From Paeniglutamicibacter kerguelensis (GTDB lineage Bacteria > Actinomycetota > Actinomycetes > Actinomycetales > Micrococcaceae), in assembly GCF_017876535.1 (NCBI RefSeq), contig NZ_JAGIOF010000001.1:186001-250000 (forward strand): DNA of 64,000 nucleotides, read 5' to 3'. The position numbers and the translations under genes were made by a program. Each line of letters opens with the position of its first letter. The stretch's first letter is position 1. Below, one piece after another: positions 1 to 9,966 of the stretch. The notes beneath the pieces were generated by a model that saw nothing but the letters and a program-made list of their open reading frames with translations, made no database searches and was not told the DNA's origin.

Positions 1-2745
1 GGAGGTCACGTAGCCCTCCATCGGCACCGGCGCATCGGCCGGGGTGATGGGGGTGCCGGCGTTCACCAGCTGGGTGCCCTCCGGCAGGCGGAACGACTTG
101 TCCGCCGGCAGCACGGTGACCAGCTGCTTGCGGTCCGCGCGCTGGTTGTCGACTCGGTCGAAGGAACGCTTGCCCACGAAGTCCTTGACCTTGGAGACCA
201 CCCAGCCCATGGATGCGTCGTGCGGGGTCACGGTGCCGTCGGTGTCCTGGCCGACGATGATGAAGCCCTTTTCGGCGCGCAGCACGTGCATGGTTTCGGT
301 GCCGTACGGGGTGATGTTGAATTCCTCGCCGGCCGCGGCGACGTCTTCCCAGACCTTGAGCCCGTACCAGGACGGCACGTTGATCTCGAAGGCGAGTTCG
401 CCGGAGAAGGAGATGCGGCAGATGCGCGCCTGGATGCCGGAGGCCAGCACAGTCTCGCGGAAGGCCATGAACGGGAAGGATTCGTTGTCCAGGTCCAACT
501 CCGGGGCCAGCTTGGCGATCACGGCGCGGGACTTGGGCCCGACGACGGCGACGGTCGAGTACTGCTCCGTCACCGAGGTGCACTTGACGTCAAGCTCCGG
601 CCATTCGGTCTGCAGCCATTCCTCCAGCCAGTCCAGCACCTTGGCGGCGCCGCCGGTGGTGGTGGTCATGAAGAAGCGGTCCTCGTCCAGGCGAAGGGTC
701 ACCCCGTCGTCGAAGACCATGCCGTCGGCGCCGCACATCAGGCCGTAGCGGGCCAGGCCCGGGGCGAGCTTCTTGAACGCGTTGGTGTACATGCGGTTCA
801 GGAACTCGCCGGCGTCCTTGCCGCGGATCTCGATCTTGCCCAGCGTGGTGGCGTCCATGAAGCCGACCGAGTCGCGCACGGCCTTGCATTCGCGCAGTAC
901 CGCGCTGTCCATGTCCTCGCCGTCCTGCGGGTAGTACCAGGGGCGCTTCCACTGGCCGACGTCTTCGAAGAGGGCGCCGTTGGCCACGTGCCAGGGGTGG
1001 ATGGAGGTCAGCCGGGCCGGGTCGAAGAGTTCCCCGCGCTGGCGTCCGGCCAGGGCGGCGAAGGCCACCGGGGTGTACGGGGCGCGGAACGCGGTGGTGC
1101 CGATTCCCGCCACGTCCGTGGTGTCCAGCGCCGCGGCGATCACGCCGATGGCATTCACGCCGCTGGTCTTGCCCTGGTCGTTTGCGGTGGAGATGGAGGT
1201 GTAGCGCTTCACGTGCTCGACCGAGCGCATGCCCGCACCGGTGGAGCGCAGCACGTCCGCAACGGTCTGGTCGCGCTGGAAGTCCACGAAGTGGTGCTTG
1301 TAGGTGCCTGTCTCCCCGTCCAGCGAGGGAACCAGCCAGAGCGCGCGGGTCTCGCCCGGCTGCTCGACCGCCGCGCTGGGCACGGATGCGGTGGCGGCGA
1401 AACCCGCCGCCGTTGCGGCCGAGGCGCCGGCGCGGGCGCCCTCCGCCAGGACCGAGGCCAGCTCGAGCCGGCCGTTCATGGCGCCGGCAGTCTGCTGGTT
1501 GGGCACCGGGTTGGCGGGGACGAAGGCCGAGAGCGATTCGCTCCAGCCCAGCCGGCGTTCGCGCTGCGAGTGCAGGTGCACCACAGGGTTCCAGCCGCCG
1601 GAGACCGCCAGCGTATCCGCGTTGATGGTTTCGACGGTGCCGGTCAGCGCGCCGTCGGCGTCGATGCCGCTAACGGTGACGGAGGCCAGGGAACCGTCGG
1701 CGTGCGCCGCGGTGTCCGCGACCACCGAACGGGTGAGGACCCGGATGCCCAGGGCGGAGACCTCGGTGGCGCGGATCGACGGTTCCTCGCGGGCGTCGAT
1801 GACCGCGGCAACGGTGGTGCCGGCGGCGAGCAGGTCCTCGACCAGCGCGTAGGCGGAGTCGTTGGTGGTTGCCACGACGATGTCGCTGCCCACCTGGACG
1901 CCGTAGCGGTTCAGGTAGGACCGGGCGGCACCGGCGAGCATGATGCCCGGGCGGTCGTTGTTCTCGAACACGAGGGGGCGTTCGTGGGCGCCGGTGGACA
2001 GAACCACCTGGGCCGCGCGGATGTGCCAGATGCGTTCGCGGGAAACCCCCGCGCCCAGCTCTCCGGCCAGGTGGTCGGTGCGGCGCTGGACGGCGACGAA
2101 GAAGTTCGCGTCGTAGCTGCCGAAGGCGGTGGTGCGGGCCAGGTAGGTGAATTCCTCCGCGCCCTTCAATGCCTCCCGGGTCTCGGCGATCCACGTTGCG
2201 GCGGGCTTGCCGTCGATGGTTTCGGTGGAGGCCGAAAGCAGCGATCCGCCGGCCTCCGGCTGTTCGTCGACGAGGATCACGCGGGCGCCGGACTTGGCCG
2301 CCTCGCGGGCTGCCACCAGGCCGGCGGGTCCGGCGCCGACGATCAGCACGTCGGTGTGCACGTACTTGCGGTCGTACACGGCCTCGTCGGCGCGCGGGTC
2401 CAGCTGGCCCAGGCCCGAAAGCAGGGTCACGTCCATGCCGTCGGTCAGTTCCACGGCGGTGGCCGGGAGCATCGATTCGTTCACGTGGCCGGCGTAGCGG
2501 GCGCCGACCTTGATCAGGGCGTTGGCTTCCTCGACGCCGGAGGACATGATGCCGCGCGGGCGGTTCAGGTAGAGGGACGGGCCGCAGGTCTTGACCCCTG
2601 CGCCCAGCATGGCCGAGGCCACGGTGTCGCCGGCGAACCCGGTGAAGGCCTTGCCGTCGACCGTGAAGCTCAGCGGACGGTTCCGGTCGATGCGGGCGGA
2701 AGCCGATGCTTGCGCGCCGAGTCGGTGCGAAGAGGTGGTGCTCAT
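1..2745 (-). CDS. soxA: Sarcosine oxidase alpha subunit, 3' end cut by window edge
   Basis: Large subunit of the heterotetrameric (alpha-beta-gamma-delta) sarcosine oxidase, which demethylates sarcosine to glycine and passes the methyl carbon to tetrahydrofolate. The visible 915 residues begin [11 protein letters not shown] small ferredoxin-like N-terminal part is followed by an FAD/NAD-type Rossmann motif ([11 protein letters not shown], about residue 137) and a C-terminal GcvT-like aminomethyltransferase half. Relatives are about 965 residues, so roughly 50 are missing beyond base 1. The ATG at 2745 sits behind a GGGAGG site and overlaps the soxD stop as ATGA, which implies translational coupling. 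By analogy with relatives, soxG and purU probably follow outside the window. Confidence 0.95.
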   Translation of the reverse strand, partial: MSTTSSHRLGAQASASARIDRNRPLSFTVDGKAFTGFAGDTVASAMLGAGVKTCGPSLYLNRPRGIMSSGVEEANALIKVGARYAGHVNESMLPATAVELTDGMDVTLLSGLGQLDPRADEAVYDRKYVHTDVLIVGAGPAGLVAAREAAKSGARVILVDEQPEAGGSLLSASTETIDGKPAATWIAETREALKGAEEFTYLARTTAFGSYDANFFVAVQRRTDHLAGELGAGVSRERIWHIRAAQVVLSTGAHERPLVFENNDRPGIMLAGAARSYLNRYGVQVGSDIVVATTNDSAYALVEDLLAAGTTVAAVIDAREEPSIRATEVSALGIRVLTRSVVADTAAHADGSLASVTVSGIDADGALTGTVETINADTLAVSGGWNPVVHLHSQRERRLGWSESLSAFVPANPVPNQQTAGAMNGRLELASVLAEGARAGASAATAAGFAATASVPSAAVEQPGETRALWLVPSLDGETGTYKHHFVDFQRDQTVADVLRSTGAGMRSVEHVKRYTSISTANDQGKTSGVNAIGVIAAALDTTDVAGIGTTAFRAPYTPVAFAALAGRQRGELFDPARLTSIHPWHVANGALFEDVGQWKRPWYYPQDGEDMDSAVLRECKAVRDSVGFMDATTLGKIEIRGKDAGEFLNRMYTNAFKKLAPGLARYGLMCGADGMVFDDGVTLRLDEDRFFMTTTTGGAAKVLDWLEEWLQTEWPELDVKCTSVTEQYSTVAVVGPKSRAVIAKLAPELDLDNESFPFMAFRETVLASGIQARICRISFSGELAFEINVPSWYGLKVWEDVAAAGEEFNITPYGTETMHVLRAEKGFIIVGQDTDGTVTPHDASMGWVVSKVKDFVGKRSFDRVDNQRADRKQLVTVLPADKSFRLPEGTQLVNAGTPITPADAPVPMEGYVTS

Positions 2746-3065
2746 TTGGTTCCTCCCTGTGTGGCTGTGGTGGCGGCCGGGGCGTTGGCGTTGGCGGTGG
2801 GCTGCGGTTCGCCTGGCTTGTAGACGGCCTTGAATTCATAGGTCACGGTGTCGCGGATGGCGTTGAACCAGCGGCGGCAGCCGGCGGCGTGGGACCAGCG
2901 TTCGGCGAAGAGCCCCTTGGGGTTCTGCCGGTAGAACAGGTACCTGGCCCACTCAGCATCGGTCAGTGCCGAGGGGTCCTCCGGGTAGGCCACGTGGGCC
3001 TGTCCGCCGTAGTGGTATTCGGTCTCGTTGCGGGGCCCACACCAGGGGCATTCGATGAGCATCAT
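2742..3065 (-). CDS. soxD: Sarcosine oxidase delta subunit
   Basis: Small 107-residue zinc-binding subunit of heterotetrameric sarcosine oxidase. The N-terminal [10 protein letters not shown] motif and the later HAAGC segment supply the Cys/Cys/His/Cys zinc ligands known in this family, and the spacing matches typical SoxD. Two consecutive ATG codons (3065 and 3062) could start it. A purine-rich AAAGGG lies about 14 bases upstream of the first. The C-terminal tail is rich in Ala, Asn and Pro and probably disordered. It lies between soxB and soxA in the usual B-D-A order and its stop overlaps the soxA start. Confidence 0.95.
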   Translation of the reverse strand: MMLIECPWCGPRNETEYHYGGQAHVAYPEDPSALTDAEWARYLFYRQNPKGLFAERWSHAAGCRRWFNAIRDTVTYEFKAVYKPGEPQPTANANAPAATTATQGGTK

Positions 3066-3083
3066 GGTTGTGTGGATCCCTTT

Positions 3084-4301
3084 CTAGTGGGCCACGGCTG
3101 CGGCGCCGTGTTCGTCGATGAGGTGGCCGGTCTCGAAGCGTTCGAGCGCGAAGCCGGCGTTGAGCGGGTGCGGCTCGTCGGTGGCGATGGTGTGGGCGAA
3201 GGTGTAGCCGGCGCCCGGGGTGCCCTTGAATCCGCCGGTTCCCCAGCCGCAGTTCACGTACAGCTGGTCGATCGGGGTCTTGGAGATGATGGGGGAGGCG
3301 TCCATGGTGGTGTCCACGATGCCGCCCCAGGTGCGCAAAACATGCGCCCGGCCGAAGATCGGGAAGAGCTCGACGGCCGCCGCCATCTGCTCCTCGATCA
3401 CGTGGAAGGCGCCGCGCTGGCCGTAGCCGTTGTAGGTGTCGATGCCCGCTCCCATGACCAGTTCTCCCTTGTGGGCCTGGGAGACGTAGACGTGCACGTG
3501 GTTGGACATGACGACCGTCGGGTGGACCGGTTCGTGCAGTTCGGAGACCAGCGCCTGCAGCGGGTGGGACTGGATCGGCAGGTCGAAGCCGGCCTGTTCG
3601 GCGAGCACCGAGGAGTGCCCGGCGCCGCAGAGGGCGACCTTTCCGGCATTGATGCGCCCGCGGTTGGTTTCGACGCCGACCACGCGGTTGCCGTCCTTGA
3701 TGAAGCCGGTGACTTCGCAGTTCTGGATGATGTCCACGCCCATCTCGTCGCACTTTCGGGCGAAGGCCCAGGCGACGTGGTCGTGCTTGGCGATGCCGGC
3801 ACGCGGCTGGTAGGTCGCGCCCATGACCGGGTAGCGGATGTCGTCCCCGATGTTGATGATCGGGCACAGTTCCTTGACCTGCTCGGGGGTGATCCATTCG
3901 GCGTCGACGCCGTTGAGCTGGTTGGCCCCGACCCTGCGCATGGATTCGCGCACGTCGCCCAGGGTGTGGGCAAGGTTCATGACGCCGCGCTGGGAAAAGA
4001 GGAAGTCGTATTCGAGTTCCTCGGGCAGCTGCTCCCAGAGCTTCAGGGAGTGCTCGTAGATGCCGGCCGACTCGTCCCAGAGGTAGTTGGAACGGATGAT
4101 CGTGGTGTTGCGGGCCATGTTGCCGCCGGCCAGCCAACCGCGTTCCAGGACCGCGATGTTGGTCATGCCGTGGTTCTTGGCCAGGTAGTAGGCGGTGGCC
4201 AGGCCGTGCCCGCCGCCGCCGACGATGATGGCGTCGTAGGAGGGCTTGGGATCAGGGTTGTGCCAGAGGAAGTCGGGGTGCTCGGGGAGAATATCAACCA
4301 T
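3084..4301 (-). CDS. soxB: Sarcosine oxidase beta subunit
   Basis: FAD/FMN-carrying catalytic subunit of heterotetrameric sarcosine oxidase, 405 residues, the usual family length. It starts [13 protein letters not shown]. The FAD dinucleotide-binding motif [19 protein letters not shown] lies near residue 30. The [10 protein letters not shown] segment near residue 170 contains the His that carries covalent FMN in characterised enzymes, and [14 protein letters not shown] lies near the C-terminus. I chose the ATG at 4301 over an upstream in-frame ATG at 4316 because GGAG lies at good spacing before 4301 and the upstream codon lies inside glyA. Only a few bases separate it from the glyA stop, so the two are co-transcribed. 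Confidence 0.95.
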   Translation of the reverse strand: MVDILPEHPDFLWHNPDPKPSYDAIIVGGGGHGLATAYYLAKNHGMTNIAVLERGWLAGGNMARNTTIIRSNYLWDESAGIYEHSLKLWEQLPEELEYDFLFSQRGVMNLAHTLGDVRESMRRVGANQLNGVDAEWITPEQVKELCPIINIGDDIRYPVMGATYQPRAGIAKHDHVAWAFARKCDEMGVDIIQNCEVTGFIKDGNRVVGVETNRGRINAGKVALCGAGHSSVLAEQAGFDLPIQSHPLQALVSELHEPVHPTVVMSNHVHVYVSQAHKGELVMGAGIDTYNGYGQRGAFHVIEEQMAAAVELFPIFGRAHVLRTWGGIVDTTMDASPIISKTPIDQLYVNCGWGTGGFKGTPGAGYTFAHTIATDEPHPLNAGFALERFETGHLIDEHGAAAVAH

Positions 4302-4305
4302 GGTC

Positions 4306-5628
4306 TTAGGCTCCAATCGGGGCGAGGTTCGGGTAGAGCGGGTGGGCGTCGGCCAGGGCGTGCACGCGGTCCCTCAGGGCCGCGAGGGTTGCCCCGTTGT
4401 TTTCCTCGGTGCCGGCGATGAGGGTCTCGGCGATGACGTCCGCGACCTCCACGAAGGCGGCCTCGGAGAAGCCGCGGGTGGCCAGCGCCGGGGTGCCGAT
4501 GCGCAGCCCGGAGGTGACCATCGGCGGGCGCGGGTCGAACGGGACCGCGTTGCGGTTCACCGTGATCTCGACCTTCGCCAGCAGGTCCTCGCCCTGCTGG
4601 CCGTCCAGCTCCGAGTGGCGCAGGTCCACCAGCACCAGGTGCACGTCGGTGCCGCCGGTGAGCACGCTGATGCCCTTGGCGGCGACGTCCGGGGCGTTCA
4701 GCCGCTCGGCCAGGATCCTTGCCCCGGCGATGGTGCGGGCCTGGCGGGCCTTGAACTCGTCGGTGGCCGCGATCTTGAACGCCACGGCCTTGCCGGCGAT
4801 CACGTGCTCCAGCGGGCCGCCCTGTTGGCCCGGGAACACCGCGGAGTTGATTTTCTTGGCGATGTCCGCGTCGTTGGTGAGGATGATGCCGCCGCGCGGG
4901 CCGGCCAGGGTCTTGTGCGTGGTGGAGGAGACCACGTGGGCGTGCGGCACCGGGGAGGGGTGCAGCCCGGCGGCGACCAGCCCGGCGATGTGCGCCATGT
5001 CCACGAACAGGTACGCGCCGACCTTGTCGGCGATCTCGCGGAACCGCTTGAAGTCCAGTTCGCGCGGGTAGGCGGACCAGCCGGCGACGATCATCTTCGG
5101 GGAGTGCTCCAGGGCCAGGGCCTCGACCTTGTCCATGTCGATGACCAGGGTGTCCTCCTCGACCCCGTAGGGGACGATGTTGTAGAGGCGGCCGGAGAAG
5201 TTGATCTTCATGCCGTGGGTCAGGTGCCCGCCGTGGGCCAGGTTCAGGCCCATGACGGTGTCGCCCGGGCGGATCAGCGCGTGCATCACCGAGGCGTTGG
5301 CCTGCGCGCCGGAGTGCGGCTGCACGTTCGCGTACGCGGCGCCGAAGAGCGCCTTCACGCGCTCCAGGGCGAGCGTCTCGATGACGTCGACCTCCTCGCA
5401 GCCGCCGTAGTAGCGGCGGCCCGGGTAGCCCTCGGCGTACTTGTTGGTCAGCACCGAGCCCTGCGCCTGCATCACGGCCAGGGCCGTGTGGTTCTCCGAG
5501 GCGATCATCTCCAGGCCGCGCTGCTGGCGGGCCAGCTCCGCGTCGATGCGCTGGGCGATCTCCGGATCAAGGGTCGCAATGCTCTCGGTCAACGCCGACT
5601 CGACGAGCGCGGTTTTCGTGGGTGCCAT
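4306..5628 (-). CDS. glyA: Serine hydroxymethyltransferase of the sarcosine operon
   Basis: PLP enzyme interconverting glycine plus 5,10-methylene-THF with serine. Placed first in the sox operon, it can consume both products of sarcosine oxidase. It has 440 residues. Visible motifs are [11 protein letters not shown] near the N-terminus, [13 protein letters not shown], and the PLP-lysine segment [13 protein letters not shown]. The ATG at 5628 ([10 protein letters not shown]) has AAGGAG ten bases upstream and is preferred over an upstream in-frame ATG that would add 26 residues unlike GlyA. The divergent GntR/FCD gene and a palindrome in the shared intergenic region suggest control of the whole operon from here. 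It may be a second, catabolic GlyA. Confidence 0.93.
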   Translation of the reverse strand: MAPTKTALVESALTESIATLDPEIAQRIDAELARQQRGLEMIASENHTALAVMQAQGSVLTNKYAEGYPGRRYYGGCEEVDVIETLALERVKALFGAAYANVQPHSGAQANASVMHALIRPGDTVMGLNLAHGGHLTHGMKINFSGRLYNIVPYGVEEDTLVIDMDKVEALALEHSPKMIVAGWSAYPRELDFKRFREIADKVGAYLFVDMAHIAGLVAAGLHPSPVPHAHVVSSTTHKTLAGPRGGIILTNDADIAKKINSAVFPGQQGGPLEHVIAGKAVAFKIAATDEFKARQARTIAGARILAERLNAPDVAAKGISVLTGGTDVHLVLVDLRHSELDGQQGEDLLAKVEITVNRNAVPFDPRPPMVTSGLRIGTPALATRGFSEAAFVEVADVIAETLIAGTEENNGATLAALRDRVHALADAHPLYPNLAPIGA

Positions 5629-5665
5629 CCAGTCTTCACTCCTTGAAGTACAAGTTGTTGATGAT

Positions 5666-5675
5666 TGATATATCA
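5666..5675. promoter_or_regulatory. Palindrome TGATATATCA, candidate FCD-regulator operator
   Basis: A perfect 10-bp palindrome between the divergent glyA and GntR-family genes, about 38 bases upstream of the glyA start. AT-rich palindromes of this size are typical binding sites of FCD-type GntR regulators. A nearby GTTGCAATG (5682-5690) resembles half-sites in front of the 12782 transporter. That this is the site of the neighbouring regulator is inferred from position only. Confidence 0.45.
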
Positions 5676-5792
5676 GAACTGGTTGCAATGCTATGATGGG
5701 GATCACATACTGTCAATGGTCAGGTCTGAATAAGGCCGAACATTGAGCCGACTAAGATATTTCCCGTAATTTCCCAGCTAAGGAGTCGTCAG

Positions 5793-6464
5793 ATGAGCAA
5801 CATCGCAGTGCCAGTGGAGCTTGCGGATGCGCCGATTTCCCTGGCGGAACAGGCCTATCGCGATATCCGCGACCGCCTCATCATGCTCGATATCCGACCC
5901 GGCGAGCCGATCAACGACGGCCAGCTGGCCCTCGAGCTGGGCATCGGGCGCACCCCGGTGCGCGAGGCGCTCAAGCGCCTGGAGACGGACCACCTCGTGG
6001 TTTCCTATCCGCGAAGGGGCACGTTTGCCACCATCGTGGATATCACCGAACTGGCCGACGTCTCGGAAATCCGTCGGATCCTCGAACCGCTGGCCGCGCG
6101 CAAGGCGGCGCAAAGCGCGTCGGACCAGAACCGCCGGGAGCTGGCCGAGCTGGCGCGGGACATTGAGGGGCTGGGGGAGCGCAACGTGGACAAACGCGGG
6201 CTCATGGCCTTCGACCTCAACGTGCACCGGTTGATCTACAAGGCGGCCGGCAACCCGCACCTCGAGGACACGCTGATCCGCCTCGACAACCTGGCCACCC
6301 GCATTTGGTGCCTGGTGCTGGACAAGGTTCCGTCGGTGGCGGGGCACGTCGATGAGCACGTGGCCCTGCTTGATGCCATTGTCGAAGGCCGGGCCGATGA
6401 AGCCGCGGACCTGGCGCTGGGGCACATCTCCAGTTTTGAGCAGACCATTCGGGCGGTCCTCTAG
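5793..6464 (+). CDS. GntR-family regulator, FCD type, of the sarcosine operon
   Basis: Cytoplasmic transcription factor of 223 residues. The N-terminal winged helix-turn-helix (about residues 15-80, with LALELGIGRTPVREALKRLE as recognition region) is followed by an FCD all-helical ligand domain (about 90-215, with FDLNVHRLIYKAAGNPHLE and HVALLDAIVEGRADEA, where the Asp/His residues usually bind a metal and ligand). The ATG at 5793 follows a good AAGGAG. It is divergent from glyA-soxBDA, so regulation of that operon by sarcosine, glycine or a related metabolite is the simplest reading. The ligand itself cannot be read from sequence. Confidence 0.9.
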   Translation: MSNIAVPVELADAPISLAEQAYRDIRDRLIMLDIRPGEPINDGQLALELGIGRTPVREALKRLETDHLVVSYPRRGTFATIVDITELADVSEIRRILEPLAARKAAQSASDQNRRELAELARDIEGLGERNVDKRGLMAFDLNVHRLIYKAAGNPHLEDTLIRLDNLATRIWCLVLDKVPSVAGHVDEHVALLDAIVEGRADEAADLALGHISSFEQTIRAVL

Positions 6465-6482
6465 CTCGGTCTTTTACGGCCA

Positions 6483-6511
6483 TGCCCCGGGCACCAAGGT
6501 GTCCCGGGGCA
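6483..6511. terminator. Strong GC-rich hairpin, probable bidirectional terminator
   Basis: TGCCCCGGG-CACC and GGTG(T)CCCGGGGCA form an almost perfect stem of about 13 pairs with one bulge and a tiny loop. It lies between the stop of the GntR gene and the stop of the convergent membrane-protein gene, so it can serve both. There is no long U tract. Confidence 0.65.
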
Positions 6512-6590
6512 TTCCATGCTCGTCAACACAACACCCGCGCTTGGGGGTGCGGGGCTCTCCCCGTCGAAGGGCCACCTCTTCGGCGGACGG

Positions 6591-8054
6591 CTACTGGTTG
6601 CCGAGACGCTCGTGAAGCTCCTTGACGATGGCCTCGTGCAGTGACTTGAGCTCCTCGTTGCTGAGCCCGGACGGATCGACCATTCCGGTTCCGGCGTTTC
6701 CTTCCGGCGAGGACCCGGGCGCGGGTTCGGCGTCGGTGGAGCAGCGCAGCTTATTGCCCGTGGCGGTCAGCAAGCAGGATGAGCCGTCGGCGTTCAATTG
6801 GACGCGGTAGTTCACGTTCTGCTTCTGGCCGATGCTGGCGTGCCAGATGCCTTCGCCGCCCGGCACGATCTCCATAACGGCCATGCCGGTGGCCCAGTCG
6901 CTCAGGCTCGAGTAGTCTGCCTTGATCTTGTCCGCGGTGGCGGCATTCGACTGGCGGGGAGTGCGCAGGGTGTACAGCTTCGCGGAGGCGTGTTCTCCCG
7001 CCCGCGCCTGCGAACTGTCGAGTACCGCAACATGGTCGATGGTGCGCGAGGAAGCCCGCGAAGTGAACGGAGAGAAGAACCCGAACCGGTCCTCGCCGTA
7101 GTTCATGCTGAAATTGGAATGGCTCCCAAGGTTGGTGTCGTCTTCGTCCTTGGGTTCATCGGTGATGCCGGTGGACTTCAGGATGTTGGTGCTCCACCAG
7201 TCGCCGTTCAGCGTGGCCAGTGATGCGTTCACGCGGCGCGACTGGGAAATCGACACCGCCGGGCCGGGAAGCTCTCCCGAGGCAATCTCGGGCCTGTACT
7301 CCAGCTCGTCGGTGCTGCCGTTATAGACGACAACGCCGGCCGGAACATCCCGTGGCGCCAGCCAGTTCTCGAGCTTCGTCACCGGGACGACGATTTTCGG
7401 CGTGCCGTTGTCGCAGTATCCCCAAGTATCCACGTCCTTGGCGATCAAGCCGGTGTCGATGCCGGCAATGGCCCGCGTCAGGCTATTGCCGAAAATCCCA
7501 TTCATGCGCCGGTTGGCCTGCGTGGCAAAATCGCAACGCTCGCCTGTTGCCTGGCCTGTCAGGGCGAGCTGCTGGACGATCATGGTCTCGTAACCCGGTC
7601 CCAGCCAGCCTCGGCGTTCCACCAGGGTCGAGTACACGTTCTTGCCGGCCAGGTACGTTGTCCCGGTGATGTCGCCGACGGTGCCTGAGCTGTTGGATGA
7701 TGCCTGCCGCTCGGCAACCAGATAAGGCGCGCGCAGGCCGGTCTCCGGCAGGAGCTCATCCTCGGCGGACACCACCGCGACGGTGTCGCGCAGGTGCACG
7801 TTGGCATTCCAGCTGGCGGCAAATGCCAGAGGCACGGCAACAACGGCCGCCACAACCCCGAGAACCGCAACTCCCCGCTTCTTGGAGAACAAGCCAAACA
7901 AGGCCGTGAGAATTCCTGTAACGAGCAATGTGAGGGCCAAGCCGCCACCGAAAATGACTCCCGTGAACACCCGCGCCCTCGTCAGGGGGTCGAGGAGCGG
8001 GATCGCCAGGATGGCGAGGAGAACCGCGCCGGCGATGAACAGCGATTTTTTCAC
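6591..8054 (-). CDS. Membrane-anchored protein of unknown function
   Basis: A 487-residue protein I do not recognise. The N-terminal 80 residues hold about three hydrophobic segments (near residues 4-20, 29-47 and 57-78), followed by a long, probably extracytoplasmic soluble region rich in Ser/Thr/Asp, a C-terminal low-complexity PAPGSSPEGNAG stretch and a short charged helix. I chose the GTG at 8054 (MKKSLFIAGAVLLAIL) because AGAAGGAAAA lies just upstream and the first product residues form a clean membrane segment. An ATG at 8099 would add 15 polar residues. It is convergent with the GntR gene and alone on its strand, so neighbours give no functional clue. Confidence 0.75.
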   Translation of the reverse strand: MKKSLFIAGAVLLAILAIPLLDPLTRARVFTGVIFGGGLALTLLVTGILTALFGLFSKKRGVAVLGVVAAVVAVPLAFAASWNANVHLRDTVAVVSAEDELLPETGLRAPYLVAERQASSNSSGTVGDITGTTYLAGKNVYSTLVERRGWLGPGYETMIVQQLALTGQATGERCDFATQANRRMNGIFGNSLTRAIAGIDTGLIAKDVDTWGYCDNGTPKIVVPVTKLENWLAPRDVPAGVVVYNGSTDELEYRPEIASGELPGPAVSISQSRRVNASLATLNGDWWSTNILKSTGITDEPKDEDDTNLGSHSNFSMNYGEDRFGFFSPFTSRASSRTIDHVAVLDSSQARAGEHASAKLYTLRTPRQSNAATADKIKADYSSLSDWATGMAVMEIVPGGEGIWHASIGQKQNVNYRVQLNADGSSCLLTATGNKLRCSTDAEPAPGSSPEGNAGTGMVDPSGLSNEELKSLHEAIVKELHERLGNQ

Positions 8055-8286
8055 CGAAGAATTTTCCTTCTGTCTAGGGAAAATGAAGATCCTAGACATA
8101 CTGTCACGAGTCGGGAAACATCATGGGAGCCGACCTACTGTATGAAGGCACGCGTGCTGCTCCCTCCGGTCGCCGGCCGCAACCCGTGGCTTGTCGTCGA
8201 GGCCGACGAGTCGGCCAATGTTAGTTGTCGACATGATCGACCGGTTGCCCGGCGACATGGAGAGCGTCGCGATGGTGGCGTTGCGG

Positions 8287-9789
8287 CTACCTGTCGACTG
8301 CCGGGTTCATGGCGGCCAGTCGGGTGGCCAGATGCAACGCCGCCATGCGTGAGGTGCCCCGGGGGTCTCCACCCAAGATGTCGAAGATCTTGTTAAGCCT
8401 CTTGTGCAGGGTCTGGCGCTCGAGAAAAAGCTCGGATGCGGTCGCCGTTGAATTGCAGCCCGAGGTCAGCCATGTTTCAAGGGTCTTGACCAGGTTGCTC
8501 CCGCGCTGGGCATCGTGTTCCAGAAGCTCGGAGAGCAATTCCTGGGTAAATCGGTAAACGCCGTCGCCGTCGAGTTCCCGGGCGCAGAACCGTTCCAGGA
8601 CAACGTCGTCGCAGTCCCTTAGCCCGCCGGCATGCGGCATTGCGCCCACCAGGTGTTCGGCGAGCAGTGCCTCGCGCAGCGACCAAGAACCGTGCGTGGC
8701 GTCGTGAACGCCCGGCCCCATGACACCTTGGACGGCCAGCGGGTGGATGTCGGCACGCATCAGCTCGAGAAGGCGCCTGCGATCAAAGCGCGGGGAGCTG
8801 GGGTTCAGCGGAATGATGCCGTAAAGGTACTCCGAATCCATGTATGTCTTGATTTCCGGGCTGTGCCTCCGCAGGATCCTTTCAAGCGCGCCGCGGATAC
8901 GCCCCAGTTCGACGCTGCGGAAAATGACGATCGCCACGGGTGCCGTCACCGGCAGGCCGACCTGTGCGCTCAGCTCGCGAATCTCCGGTGCGCTCGAATT
9001 GCGGATGATCGCCTGGATGAGCGCCGAGTCGGCAATTTGCGAACGGGTTGGCCTGTGGTGCTGGGCCAGTGCCAGGGCAAGGATGCTGCCCAGCCGCTCG
9101 GCGATGGTAGTGAGAAGTTCGCGGTCCGACTCGCGCGGGCTTTGCAGGTGAAGCCTGGCGGCGACCACGTCGCTGACGAAAATGTCCGAGACGATTTCCA
9201 GGGCTTCGTCTTCTTCCGGAATGCTTCGGCTCGTGGCCAGCGGGACGCCGGCCAGGTCCACCAGGTCGGCGTTGACCGACAACGCATCCGCGATCAGTGT
9301 GACCAATGGCGTGAGGTTCGGCCCGGCGGTGGCAATGTGCTGTGCCAGACGTTGGGAGATTGCATCCGCGCGCTGCAACGCCAGTGCCTGCTGCGAGACG
9401 ATGATGCGGTTGATGGCCTCGGCCATTTCCACGAATGGGACGGTTACCCGAAGCTCGATCAACGGAAGGCCGGCGTCCTCGGCGGCCTCGATGAGTCGCT
9501 GCCCGATGCCCTTGGCCAACCCGGCCGTCTCGATGGCAAGTGCCGAAACGTTCCTGTCCGCCAGGCTCTGGACGTACTGGACCTGCGCCTCATGGCGTAA
9601 CTTAAGCAGTGCCTGGCCCCCGCTGAGCAGCAGCTCCTCGCCCCGCAGGAGGGGTGCAATCTGCAAGACTTCGCTCGAGTGCACCCACCGGACACCCGTC
9701 TGTTCGATGCGTGTGGCACCCGCCAGGATTTGCGGTCGTGACTTGAGGAAAAGTGGGCTGTCCAGAACGTCCTGCAGCGGCAAAAGCAT
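8287..9789 (-). CDS. PucR-family transcriptional regulator
   Basis: 500-residue regulator with the PucR layout. The N-terminal PucR sensor region (about 1-130) contains GEELLLSGGQALLKL and GIGQRLIEAAEDAGLPLIEL. A GGDEF-like central part follows, and the C-terminal helix-turn-helix (about 430-490) contains ASELFLERQTLHKRLNKIFDILG. Members control purine, amino-acid and allantoin catabolism, usually as ligand-responsive activators. It is divergent from the NCS1 permease that opens the creatinine block, with a palindrome between the two, so it is the likely regulator of uptake and creatininase. Ligand unknown; creatinine is an inference from context. Confidence 0.88.
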   Translation of the reverse strand: MLLPLQDVLDSPLFLKSRPQILAGATRIEQTGVRWVHSSEVLQIAPLLRGEELLLSGGQALLKLRHEAQVQYVQSLADRNVSALAIETAGLAKGIGQRLIEAAEDAGLPLIELRVTVPFVEMAEAINRIIVSQQALALQRADAISQRLAQHIATAGPNLTPLVTLIADALSVNADLVDLAGVPLATSRSIPEEDEALEIVSDIFVSDVVAARLHLQSPRESDRELLTTIAERLGSILALALAQHHRPTRSQIADSALIQAIIRNSSAPEIRELSAQVGLPVTAPVAIVIFRSVELGRIRGALERILRRHSPEIKTYMDSEYLYGIIPLNPSSPRFDRRRLLELMRADIHPLAVQGVMGPGVHDATHGSWSLREALLAEHLVGAMPHAGGLRDCDDVVLERFCARELDGDGVYRFTQELLSELLEHDAQRGSNLVKTLETWLTSGCNSTATASELFLERQTLHKRLNKIFDILGGDPRGTSRMAALHLATRLAAMNPAVDR

Positions 9790-9841
9790 GCGTCACTCCT
9801 CGGGGAAACTATTTAATGTCCGGTTTTTCGCGATTCACGGT

Positions 9842-9858
9842 GGTGACAGTCTGTCACC
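9842..9858. promoter_or_regulatory. Palindrome GGTGACAG-T-CTGTCACC, candidate PucR operator
   Basis: A perfect inverted repeat with 8-base arms around one central base, in the 177-bp region between the divergent PucR regulator and the NCS1 permease. It lies 53 bases before the PucR start and about 108 before the permease start, a reasonable place for a shared operator. Assignment to the neighbouring PucR protein is inferred from position. Confidence 0.5.
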
Positions 9859-9966
9859 CCGCAGGGCGAAGTTATATACATTTCGAGTGTACCGAGTGGC
9901 GTAGATCACTCCTAGGATTGTGGATGAGTTCTTAGATAGCCACCGTTGCCGGAAAAGAGTCATCCC

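Noticed and set aside
220..2823. Long forward frame (867 codons) opposite soxA
   Set aside because: Antisense shadow of a high-GC gene: Gly/Val/Arg/His-rich product without domains, while the reverse frame is clearly soxA.
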